The position numbers and the translations under genes are program-made. This document shows, piece after piece, positions 38,091 through 46,288 of a stretch of DNA of 46,288 nt (within the stretch, counting starts at the first letter, position 1; every line of letters starts with the position of its first letter). Below the pieces are notes generated by a model. That model ran no database searches. It saw only the letters and a program-made list of their open reading frames with translations, and had not been told where the DNA came from. The DNA is taken from positions 1-46,288 of the forward strand of contig JARXAF010000198.1 in assembly GCA_029865985.1 (NCBI GenBank), in the 5' to 3' direction. Source of the DNA: Verrucomicrobiota bacterium (GTDB lineage Bacteria > Verrucomicrobiota > Verrucomicrobiia > Limisphaerales > UBA9464).

Positions 38091-40871
38091 TCAAGGGTTC
38101 AGGCGGCTCTGGATTTCACGGGCCTCCGATTGGGCTTCTTCCCATGGCTTTCCGGCCGACATTCCTGGTCGTTGATGCCCCGCATACGTCAACGCAGCAT
38201 CTTTGAGCACCCGCTGACGGCGTCGGATCAGAGCCCATGGATCGGCCGGATTTTGTGACAACCGAAGCAATTCGTCTGGGGTTGCAAACTCCATCCAAGC
38301 CACCTGCGCGCCCATCGCCCGCAAGGCTTCACGAGCCATCAGCCAGTGGCCCTGTCGATTGGCATGCACTCCATCCCCCGACAGCGTGAACGCGGGATTC
38401 TGAGAGCGCTGAGCGTTGAGGAATTCTCTCATGGGACCGTGCACATCCACCACCTGCCACCCGTTGAGTCGCTGCGCGACCAACCACTGCGAATAGGCAC
38501 TCAACACCTCATCGTAGCCTTCGAAGGGTTGCGGATAGGCCTTGAGACCCGCGGGCAAGGTGCGCCCTTTTAATGGCTGGGAATCAAACACGGGCGGCGT
38601 CAGGTGGATCACGCGAACCCCTTCATGGGCTGCCGCCTCGTGCAACCGGCGCATGCCGTCGCGGAATTTGGCGAAGCGCGACTCTTCCAAGGGAAAGTAA
38701 ATCCCGTCGTTCATTCCGTAGCAGGCCAAGATCAAGTCGGGCTTGAGGCGGCTCAAAACCCGCGCCAGACGCTCATGGACATCTGGTCGCGGAAATGCGC
38801 CACCCGCATGTCCTTCTTCCGACAAGCCAGAGGCGGTCTCGCTGGGCAAACCGAGATTGAGAATCTCCGGATGACTGCCGGGATCAATTCGCCGAATGCC
38901 CGCCTCCAGAAACTCCACCCACTCACCGGAATAGGTAATACTGTCACCGAGCACCACAATGCGGGGTGCGGATCGAATCATTCGGGCGGCCTCGGTGGGC
39001 AATGCCTCGCCAACGGCGGGTACCAACCGGATCTGACGCAAGTCCATCACCGCGCCACCGATTTTGCGGACGGGTCGAACCGCCAAGGTGTGTCGACCCG
39101 CTCCCAAAGAGACGCGACCCAGACGCCGAACGACAAAATTCTGGAAATGCCCCGTCTCTTCCACAGTCCAGGGAATAACCTGATCCGCGATGCGCAACTC
39201 GATCTGGCTACCCGCCGATCCTCGCCCGCAACCTTGCGTCAACTCCACTTCGAAGACTCCCGCCTGGGTGAGGTCCAAGGTCCAATCGGCCCAGTCCTCG
39301 GCGCGAGCCCACCAACCGAGCGTGTCCTTGAAGGGCATTGGCTCATACCTCAGCACGGTTCCATGCACGGAGGCGGAACGCGAATGCAGCAGCAGAGTCC
39401 CATCGGTTGAAACCGACAGGGGTTGGGCCTGATAGTCCGGATTGGACATCGGCCATTGAGCCCCGACCCGGCCTTGCCAGTCGGCCAGACGACGAGACAA
39501 ATCCATGACTCGTTGTGGTTGCTCAGCGGCCACATTGCGGGTTTCACCCGGGTCCTGAGCGAGGTCGAACAATTCATGGCGACCGTCCTCGTAATACTGG
39601 ATGAGTTTCCAATCCCCAGCCCGAATCGCCGAATAGGGCGTGGCACCGCCGGGATGATAATGCGGGTAGTGCCAGCCGATGACATCACGCCGAAGCCGGG
39701 CGGAGGCATCCTTCAAGAGCGGCCCCAAATTCGATCCATCTTCGAGGGTTTCAGCGGACGATCCCGACATCGCCGCAGCCACCGTGGCGGCTATGTCCAT
39801 GGAGATCACGGGTTGATCCACCCGCCCCTGGGGCACGGCCACTCCCGGCCAACGGACCAGCAGCGGCACTCGAATACCCCCCTCATAGGGCGAACCCTTG
39901 CCCGATCGCAACGGTGTGTTGGAAGTCGGAGGATTCTGACCCAGGACCAGCCCGCCGTTGTCCGAGGTGAAGACCACGACCGTGTGATCGGTGAGGCCGC
40001 TGGAATCGAGAGCAGACAAAACCTGCCCCACCGCCGCGTCCAAGCTCTCCAGCATCGCCGCATAGACGGCGTTGGTTTGGGAACCCCCTACCGTCCGGGC
40101 TTTCTTGCGATACTTTTCCACGAGCCCCGGCTTGGCCTGAAGCGGCGTGTGGACCGAGTGGAAGGCCACCTGAAGAAAGAACGGCTGGTCTCGATGCCCG
40201 CGGATGAAGGCGGCCGCTTCAGTCCCCTCGCGATCGGTCAGATACTCCCCCCGAGGTCCGTCGGGAAGCTGCGGCAATCCGTAAGGCGAAAAATAGGAAG
40301 GTGGCTGGCCGCGATGGTCTCCACCGAGGTTGAGGTCGAAGCCTTGCTGGAGCGGCCCGAACCCTTCCCCGCCGAGGTGCCATTTTCCGATATGCGCTGT
40401 GGTACGACCTGAGGCCTTGGCCCGTTCGGCGAGTGTTTGCTCGGACAGCGGCAACGCCTTTACCCAGTCGGCCGGCGGACGCAGCTTGGCTTTGGGAGCA
40501 TCGTGCCCGGCAATCCAATCGGTGATCTTGAGTCGGGCCGGGTACTTGCCCGTCATGAGCGCTGCGCGAGTGGGAGAGCACACCGTGCACGCGGAGTAGG
40601 CCTGAGTGAACTGAACCCCTTCCCGGGCCAATCGATCCAAGTTGGGAGTCTCGTGGAAGCGGCTGCCACTCGAAGCCAAATCATGGGCCCCCAGGTCGTC
40701 AGCGACCATCAGAACCACATTGAGCCGCGCGGCATCAGCCGCATGCAACCCACCGACGGCCATCAACAGCCCCAATAGCAGACCGAATCGAGGAATCATC
40801 CACGGAGACTGACCCGACCGGGCTCGATGGGAAAGCGCGGAGAGAATCTGGGAAGGACCGCTTTGAAACAC
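38091..40871 (-). CDS. Sulfatase + carbohydrate-binding-like + SGNH/GDSL hydrolase fusion
   Basis: 'NVVLMVADDLGAHDLASSGSRFHETPNLDRLAREGVQFTQAYSACTVCSPTRAALMTGKYPARL' (sulfatase CSPTR site); C-terminal 'RIVVLGDSITYSGEWVEFL' and 'GDGVHANRQGHWLMA' (SGNH). Start may be 40799 (MIPRFGLLLG). Confidence 0.92.
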   Translation of the reverse strand: MFQSGPSQILSALSHRARSGQSPWMIPRFGLLLGLLMAVGGLHAADAARLNVVLMVADDLGAHDLASSGSRFHETPNLDRLAREGVQFTQAYSACTVCSPTRAALMTGKYPARLKITDWIAGHDAPKAKLRPPADWVKALPLSEQTLAERAKASGRTTAHIGKWHLGGEGFGPLQQGFDLNLGGDHRGQPPSYFSPYGLPQLPDGPRGEYLTDREGTEAAAFIRGHRDQPFFLQVAFHSVHTPLQAKPGLVEKYRKKARTVGGSQTNAVYAAMLESLDAAVGQVLSALDSSGLTDHTVVVFTSDNGGLVLGQNPPTSNTPLRSGKGSPYEGGIRVPLLVRWPGVAVPQGRVDQPVISMDIAATVAAAMSGSSAETLEDGSNLGPLLKDASARLRRDVIGWHYPHYHPGGATPYSAIRAGDWKLIQYYEDGRHELFDLAQDPGETRNVAAEQPQRVMDLSRRLADWQGRVGAQWPMSNPDYQAQPLSVSTDGTLLLHSRSASVHGTVLRYEPMPFKDTLGWWARAEDWADWTLDLTQAGVFEVELTQGCGRGSAGSQIELRIADQVIPWTVEETGHFQNFVVRRLGRVSLGAGRHTLAVRPVRKIGGAVMDLRQIRLVPAVGEALPTEAARMIRSAPRIVVLGDSITYSGEWVEFLEAGIRRIDPGSHPEILNLGLPSETASGLSEEGHAGGAFPRPDVHERLARVLSRLKPDLILACYGMNDGIYFPLEESRFAKFRDGMRRLHEAAAHEGVRVIHLTPPVFDSQPLKGRTLPAGLKAYPQPFEGYDEVLSAYSQWLVAQRLNGWQVVDVHGPMREFLNAQRSQNPAFTLSGDGVHANRQGHWLMAREALRAMGAQVAWMEFATPDELLRLSQNPADPWALIRRRQRVLKDAALTYAGHQRPGMSAGKPWEEAQSEAREIQSRLNP

Positions 40872-40918
40872 TTCAGGTCAAAGCAACCTTCGTAGTTCGG
40901 AGCACACGATGCAAACCA

Positions 40919-40950
40919 CCGGTTGGACTTTGGAAACAAAGCCCAACCGG
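40919..40950. other. Strong intergenic hairpin downstream of fabF
   Basis: ccggttgg-a-ctttg-gaaa-caaag-c-ccaaccgg; 13 paired positions and one A/C mismatch. Confidence 0.75.
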
Positions 40951-40976
40951 AGAAGTGCGAACTAAAAAACAACCGA

Positions 40977-42236
40977 TCAACCCACGAACCGCTTGCCGAT
41001 GACGATCGCGTTGTGGCCGCCGAACCCGAACGAGTTGTTCAGGAAGGCGTTGATCTTCATCGGGCGGGGCGTGTGCGGCACGTAGTCCAAATCACAGGCC
41101 GGATCCGGGTTCTCCAAATTGATGGTCGGCGGAGCGATCTGGGCCTCGAGGGCCTTGCAGCACAGGAGGGATTCGATACCACCCGCCGCACCCAGCATGT
41201 GTCCGGTCGCTCCCTTGGTGGAACTAATGGCCAGCTTCCGGGCATAGTCTCCGAAGACCCGCTTGATGGCCTGGGTCTCACAAACATCACCCACCGGGGT
41301 GCTCGTGGCGTGGGCATTGACGTAATCGATCTCTTCCGGGCGCATTTGGGCGTGCTTGAGCCCCATCTGGATGGCCCGTGCCGCACCGGCTCCCTCGGGA
41401 TCGGGCGAGGTCATGTGGTTGGCGTCGCAGGTGTTGCCGTAGCCCATGATCTCGCAATAAATGCGGGCCCCACGCTTCTTGGCATGCTCCAACTCCTCGA
41501 GCACCAACACCGCCGCGCCTTCACCCATCACGAAACCGTCGCGGTCCCGATCGAACGGGCGACTGGCATGCTGAGGGTCATCATTGCGGGTGGACATGGC
41601 CTTCATGGCCGCAAAGCCGCTCATGCCCAACGGCACGACGGTGGCTTCGGTACCGCCAGCGAACATGACCGAAGCGTCTCCGCGCTTGATCGCCCACCAG
41701 GCCTCACCAATCGCGTGGTTGCTGGTCGCGCAGGCCGAGCACGTGGCAAAGTTCGGGCCGCGGAGGTTGTTGTAGAGCGCGAACAAGCCCGAGGACATGT
41801 TCAGGATGAGCATGGGGATCATGAAGGGGCTCACCCGCCCCGGACCCTTGGCCAACAAAATCTTGTGCTGTTCCTCGGTGGTGTGCAAACCGCCGATGCC
41901 GGACCCGATGTAGACCCCGATTTCGTCGCGGTTTTCAGCCTCCAAGTTCAGCCCGGAATCCTTGAGCGCTCCCCAACCGGCATAAACGCCGAAGTGGGTG
42001 AAGCGGTCGGATCGTCGCACTTCTTTGGGACTGGGGAAGGCCGGCACCGGATCAAAGTCGCGAACTTCCGCGGCGATTTGGCAATCGAAGGCGGAAATGT
42101 CGAAGGCGCCCACGCGACCTACACCACATTTTCCGGCCAAGATGTTTTTCCAGACGGTATCGGCATCCAGCCCCAGCGGGGAGGCACAACCCAGACCGGT
42201 CACAACCACGCGGCGTTCAGACCAAGCATTCGACAT
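40977..42236 (-). CDS. fabF: 3-oxoacyl-[acyl-carrier-protein] synthase II
   Basis: Start at 42236 (MSNAWSERRVVVTGLGCASPLG); 'CSACATSNHAIGEAW', 'NAHATSTPVGDVCETQAIK', 'NSFGFGGHNA'. Confidence 0.96.
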   Translation of the reverse strand: MSNAWSERRVVVTGLGCASPLGLDADTVWKNILAGKCGVGRVGAFDISAFDCQIAAEVRDFDPVPAFPSPKEVRRSDRFTHFGVYAGWGALKDSGLNLEAENRDEIGVYIGSGIGGLHTTEEQHKILLAKGPGRVSPFMIPMLILNMSSGLFALYNNLRGPNFATCSACATSNHAIGEAWWAIKRGDASVMFAGGTEATVVPLGMSGFAAMKAMSTRNDDPQHASRPFDRDRDGFVMGEGAAVLVLEELEHAKKRGARIYCEIMGYGNTCDANHMTSPDPEGAGAARAIQMGLKHAQMRPEEIDYVNAHATSTPVGDVCETQAIKRVFGDYARKLAISSTKGATGHMLGAAGGIESLLCCKALEAQIAPPTINLENPDPACDLDYVPHTPRPMKINAFLNNSFGFGGHNAIVIGKRFVG

Positions 42237-42323
42237 AGTTCGGGGACAGGTTACCCACCTTCGGAAGACACACAAGCGCGCGTCAACCTTGATGGGAAAT
42301 CCTGTTTACGGAGTGTTCGCAAT

Positions 42324-42356
42324 GAAAAAGGGCAGCTCCGGAGGCCGGGCTGCCCT
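42324..42356 (-). terminator. Terminator/attenuator between acpP and fabF
   Basis: agggcagc (42329-42336) / gctgccct (42349-42356), inner CCGG/CCGG; minus strand followed by TTTTTC. Confidence 0.75.
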
Positions 42357-42376
42357 GATGAAAGGGGGGCTCAGGG

Positions 42377-42622
42377 TTACTTGGCCTGAGAATCCTCGAC
42401 GTGCTTGATGACGTCGCCAACGCTCTGAAGCTTCTCCGCTTCGTCGTCCGGGATCTCCAGACCAAATTCCTCCTCGAGGGCCATCACCAACTCGACAGTG
42501 TCGAGAGAGTCAGCGCCCAAGTCCTCAATGAACTTGGCTTCGGGAGTCACCTGGTCGGCGGTCACGCCCAGTTGCTCGATGATGATGTCCTTGATCCGCT
42601 GCTCGATGGTTTTATCAGCCAT
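42377..42622 (-). CDS. acpP: Acyl carrier protein
   Basis: '[50 protein letters not shown]'. Confidence 0.97.
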   Translation of the reverse strand: MADKTIEQRIKDIIIEQLGVTADQVTPEAKFIEDLGADSLDTVELVMALEEEFGLEIPDDEAEKLQSVGDVIKHVEDSQAK

Positions 42623-42682
42623 GGTAAATGTCTCGTTCGGGCGCCTGTCTAGGCGTGTGACACCCGACCGTCAAGCGCCCGT

Positions 42683-43174
42683 TCAGGAATTTTTCTCCGT
42701 CGACCGAAGTTGCGAAGGCAGCAATGCAGGTACTCCGTCGTCCTGACGGGCCAAAGCGGCCAATTCCCGCCCGGTCCAAGCCATGCGCTCACAGGCCACA
42801 GCCCGGGGAGGTTGGGCCTGCCTCAGACATCCGAGCAAGTGCTGCAACTCCCGGACAGAAGTGTCCATTGGCACCATGATTTGGAAATCACCGTCCGGCT
42901 GATCCCGAAAATCCAATGCATCGAAACCCGCCAACGGCAGGCGCGGGCGCACCAAGTTCCATCGAGACCGAGCATCCACCAAGAACACCAGTGGCCGTTG
43001 CTCCCAGGCCAAGCTGGCCACCCGACGGCGATCCTCAGGCCGCAGGCGGGACAGCCATTCGGGACAGGCTGTGTTCAAGGGCGGCTGCAACGCTGATTCC
43101 AACGCCGACTCCGAAGCCGCACCCCAAAGCAGCGACAATTCCCCCTGACCAGAATCGGGTGATGGCGAACTCAC
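42683..43174 (-). CDS. Uncharacterised protein coupled to fabG
   Basis: 163-aa ORF, GTG start overlapping the fabG stop (GTGA); no family recognised; fits the tight co-directional layout. Confidence 0.7.
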   Translation of the reverse strand: MSSPSPDSGQGELSLLWGAASESALESALQPPLNTACPEWLSRLRPEDRRRVASLAWEQRPLVFLVDARSRWNLVRPRLPLAGFDALDFRDQPDGDFQIMVPMDTSVRELQHLLGCLRQAQPPRAVACERMAWTGRELAALARQDDGVPALLPSQLRSTEKNS

Positions 43175-43914
43175 ATGACCATGCCACCATCCACGGTGAG
43201 CACCTGACCCGTGATGTAGCGACCGCCGGGTCCGGCCAAGTACAATGCGGCCTCGGCGATGTCGGAGGCCTGACCGAGCGAACCGAGGGGAATTTGCTTC
43301 AGGATTGCTTCCTTCTGCGCCTCGTTGAGGGCGGCTGTCATGTCCGTCTCGATGAATCCGGGTGCGATCGCATTGCAGGTGACACCCCGAGAACCAAATT
43401 CCTTGGCCACCGACTTGGTGAAGCCGATCAAGCCCGCCTTGCTGGCGGCGTAGTTGGCCTGACCGGCATTGCCGATCAAGCCGATCACGCTGGCCAAATT
43501 GATGATCCGGCCCGAGCGCTGCTTGAGGAACGTCCGGGTCAGGGCCTTGGTGAACAGGAACGCTCCGCGGAGGTTCGTGTTGAGAACGGTATCCCAGTCG
43601 GACTCGCTCATGCGCATCAGCAGGCCATCCTTGGTGACACCCGCATTGTTGACCAGGATATCCACCCGCCCCGCCTGCTCGAGCACGGTTTCAGCCGCGG
43701 CGGCAATGGCAGCCGGATCCGACACATCCACCGCCAAAGCCCAGGCCTTCCGTCCCAACGCCCGAATTTCAGCCGCCGTCTTTTCGGAGTTCTCGACGGT
43801 GCGCGAAACGACCACGACATCGGCTCCGGCTTGGGCGAAGCGAAGGGCAATGGCCCGACCGATTCCGCGACCTGCTCCTGTCACCACTGCCACTTGATTT
43901 TCCAATTGAGACAT
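43171..43914 (-). CDS. fabG: 3-oxoacyl-[acyl-carrier-protein] reductase
   Basis: Start at 43914 (MSQLENQVAVVTGAGRGIGRAIALRFAQAGADVVVVSR); 'LVNNAGVTKDGLLMRMSESDWDTVLNTNLRGAF', 'NYAASKAGLIGFTKSVAKE'. Confidence 0.97.
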   Translation of the reverse strand: MSQLENQVAVVTGAGRGIGRAIALRFAQAGADVVVVSRTVENSEKTAAEIRALGRKAWALAVDVSDPAAIAAAAETVLEQAGRVDILVNNAGVTKDGLLMRMSESDWDTVLNTNLRGAFLFTKALTRTFLKQRSGRIINLASVIGLIGNAGQANYAASKAGLIGFTKSVAKEFGSRGVTCNAIAPGFIETDMTAALNEAQKEAILKQIPLGSLGQASDIAEAALYLAGPGGRYITGQVLTVDGGMVM

Positions 43915-44048
43915 GCGCGGAGGAAAACCCGTCTCCCAGCCCCGGGGCAAGGAGCTTCGTTCAGATCTCGATTCGCAACCCCAAGGTCTTGCACCCCATC
44001 GCATCGGAAAGGTGACATCGGCAGATCGGGGATGAATTCTTTAGCGAA

Positions 44049-44669
44049 GTGACCTTGGCCCCAGAACAACTTGCTGGCGTGATCCTGGCCGGAGGTCGGT
44101 CCACCCGAATGGGCCGCGACAAGGCGTGGATCAAAACCGAAGGGCAACCCCTGCTGCTCCGCCAAATCCGACTGCTTGAACAGGCGGGACTCCGAGACAT
44201 CGCCATCGCGGCGGGCCCAGAAAACCGGTCCACCCTACCCTCGACACCCGAAGGCATTCCCCTCCTGAGAGATTCTCGTCCGGATCTCGGTCCGCTGGCC
44301 GGTGTGGCGGCGGGGCTTCATTGGGCGCATTCCCGCCATCCGAGCGGATGGACCCTCCTGATCGCCGTGGATTTACCCGCCCTGTCTACCCATTGGTTGC
44401 AGCGGTTGATGGCGCGCATCACGCCCGAGGCGGGGTGTGTTCCGATGCGTCACGGCCAATTGGAACCTTTGGCTGCAGTTTACCCAAACCGAATGGCAGC
44501 CCTCGCCCACGACTTTCTGGACACCTGTACGGACAACAAAAAGGCCTCGGTGCAGGGGTTCTGCCGCCGAGGCCTTGAAAACGGATGGATGAGCTCGTGG
44601 GAACTCAGTCCCCAAGACCACCCCACACTGACCAACTGGAACTTCCCTTCCGATTGGTTGGGTGGATAA
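44049..44669 (+). CDS. mobA: Molybdenum cofactor guanylyltransferase
   Basis: 'LAGVILAGGRSTRMGRDKAWIKTEGQPLL', 'LIAVDLPALSTHWLQRLM'. Confidence 0.9.
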   Translation: MTLAPEQLAGVILAGGRSTRMGRDKAWIKTEGQPLLLRQIRLLEQAGLRDIAIAAGPENRSTLPSTPEGIPLLRDSRPDLGPLAGVAAGLHWAHSRHPSGWTLLIAVDLPALSTHWLQRLMARITPEAGCVPMRHGQLEPLAAVYPNRMAALAHDFLDTCTDNKKASVQGFCRRGLENGWMSSWELSPQDHPTLTNWNFPSDWLGG

Positions 44670-44705
44670 CCGGGCCGAGCTCAGTGAGCCCAGTGACCCA
44701 AAAGG

Positions 44706-45947
44706 TCAGCCCTGAAGGTTTTTCGCGCCGTTGACCGTGGAATTGACGCGCAGGCGCAAACCGTTCAAGCGGATGAATCCGGTTGCATCGTCCTGATTGT
44801 AGGCCTTGGTCGGGTCGGCCTCCATGGTGGCGATGTGCGGGTTGTACATGCTGAACTGGCTCTTGCGGCCCGCGACATACATTCCGCCCTTGTAGAGCTT
44901 CACGCGGACGGTGCCAGTGACGTTCTTCTGGCTCTCTTCCACATAGGCCTGCAGCGCCAGGCGCTCGGGTGCGTACCAGAATCCGTTGTACACGAGTTCC
45001 GCGTACTTGGGGATGAACGCGTCACGCTGGTGCATGACCTCACGGTCCATGGTGAGGCTCTCCATCTGGCGATGGGCGTAGTGCAAGATGCTGCCACCCG
45101 GGGTCTCATAGACGCCACGGCTCTTCATGCCCACGAACCGGTTCTCCACCATGTCGACACGGCCGACGCCATGCTTGCCGCCGATCTTATTCAGCGTGCG
45201 CATGACTTGCAGCGGGGTGAGCTTCTTGCCGTTGACCGCCACGCAGTCGCCCTTCACGAAGTCGAGAGTGACGTACTCCGGCTTGTTCGGCGCGTCTTCT
45301 GGCAGCACGGACAGCGTGGTGAAGTAGTCGCGGTTCTTGAGGTCGAAGGAGTCATACCAGGGATCCTCGAGGATGCCGGCCTCGTACGAAATGTGCAGGA
45401 GGTTCCGATCCATGGAGTAGGGCTTCTTGGCGCTGGCCTGCACCGGAATCCCCTTGGCGGCGCAATAATCGATCATCTCCTGGCGGCCTGGGAAGTCCTT
45501 GCGATAGCGGGCGTCGCGCCACGGGGCGATGATTTCCAGTTCGGGAGCCAGCGCGGCGGCCGTCAACTCGAAGCGGACTTGGTCATTGCCCTTGCCTGTC
45601 GCACCGTGGGCGATGGCATCGGCCTTCTCGGCCCGGGCAATCTCGACCATGCGCTTGGCGATGAGCGGACGGGCAATGCTGGTGCCCAAGAAGTACTGTC
45701 CCTCATAGATGGCACCAGCCCGCAGCATGGGGTAGATGAAGTCCTGGGCGAATTCCTCCTGCAAATCATCAATGTAGATCTTGGAAGCACCGGTCTTCTT
45801 GGCCTTCTTTTCGAGACCCTTGAGTTCGTCGTCCTGGCCGATATTGGCACAGAAGGCGATCATTTCGGCGTTGCCGTAGGTGTCCTTGATCCAGGAGAGC
45901 AGCACCGAGGTGTCGAGGCCGCCGGAGTACGCGAGGACAATTTTCAT
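44706..45947 (-). CDS. argG: Argininosuccinate synthase
   Basis: Start at 45947 ([38 protein letters not shown]); '[16 protein letters not shown]', '[14 protein letters not shown]'. Confidence 0.97.
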   Translation of the reverse strand: MKIVLAYSGGLDTSVLLSWIKDTYGNAEMIAFCANIGQDDELKGLEKKAKKTGASKIYIDDLQEEFAQDFIYPMLRAGAIYEGQYFLGTSIARPLIAKRMVEIARAEKADAIAHGATGKGNDQVRFELTAAALAPELEIIAPWRDARYRKDFPGRQEMIDYCAAKGIPVQASAKKPYSMDRNLLHISYEAGILEDPWYDSFDLKNRDYFTTLSVLPEDAPNKPEYVTLDFVKGDCVAVNGKKLTPLQVMRTLNKIGGKHGVGRVDMVENRFVGMKSRGVYETPGGSILHYAHRQMESLTMDREVMHQRDAFIPKYAELVYNGFWYAPERLALQAYVEESQKNVTGTVRVKLYKGGMYVAGRKSQFSMYNPHIATMEADPTKAYNQDDATGFIRLNGLRLRVNSTVNGAKNLQG

Positions 45948-46149
45948 CGTGAAATCGGGCCGGAGTGAACGGCAGCGCGGGCAGGCGGGAAAGTGAAAAG
46001 CGGTTGCCGGACCGACATCCGGATCGCTTCGGGCCATTCCATTCCGACCACCGGATGGAGCCTTTCAACTTTTGGCCAAGCCTGCGTCTGGATGTCCGGC
46101 CCTCGACCTGCCGCGAAGACACGTTCTTTCAACTCTTCCGCGAATCCAA

Positions 46150-46172
46150 GAAGTCGGAAGTTGGAAGTCGGA
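46150..46172. repeat. Heptamer tandem repeat, about 3.3 copies
   Basis: gaagtcg|gaagttg|gaagtcg|ga. Confidence 0.8.
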
Positions 46173-46288
46173 TCCATTCCATCCGCAGCCATTGGTTTTC
46201 ATGGTACACCCGCCCCGAAATCGCCACCCGGTTTCGTAGTTCATGCGACTACTGCATTCACCCTAGGTGGATAGTTTTTGCGCGTCGG

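Noticed and set aside
40923-42389. 488-aa plus-strand ORF opposite fabF
   Set aside because: Antisense shadow of fabF; no domain recognised.
45993-46274. Short ORFs on both strands upstream of argG
   Set aside because: No recognisable domain, overlapping frames and tandem-repeat content; better read as intergenic sequence.
1-46288. CRISPR arrays, tRNA/rRNA genes, prophage or intact IS elements
   Set aside because: No regularly spaced repeats, no cloverleaf recognised by eye and no transposase/integrase-like product in the ORF set. A tRNAscan/Infernal run would be needed to exclude small RNAs.

Overview
This window is a compact, high-GC chromosomal segment. Its gene content (tandem DUF1501 genes, DUF1549/DUF1553, planctomycete-type cytochrome domains, a PVC heme-binding dehydrogenase, a PEP-CTERM protein) suggests Verrucomicrobiota or a close PVC relative; that assignment is inference. 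I recognise about 31 protein-coding genes, mostly on the minus strand. Housekeeping genes include rpsP-khpA-trmD-rplS, glgC, ftsK, an rluD-type synthase, maf, mutM, fabG-acpP-fabF, mobA, argG and dsbD. Accessory PVC-type blocks: (i) about 14 kb (1744-15847) of co-directional genes encoding two DUF1501 proteins, a DUF1549/1553 cytochrome, a PPC-like protein, a cytochrome/WD40/coiled-coil giant, a creatininase, an MFS transporter and a Tat-exported protein; (ii) a three-gene redox/glycoside block (27868-34843); (iii) a sulfatase-SGNH fusion (38091-40871). A PA14/Ig-like secreted protein runs off the left edge and is absent from the ORF track. No rRNA, tRNA, CRISPR array or intact IS element was recognised. 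The best leads are the block (i) module, the split-propeller cytochrome, the sulfatase/SGNH fusion, the possible new glycoside hydrolase, an unknown gene translationally coupled to fabG, and short A/G-rich tandem repeats in several intergenic regions, including the ribosomal operon where rimM would be expected.
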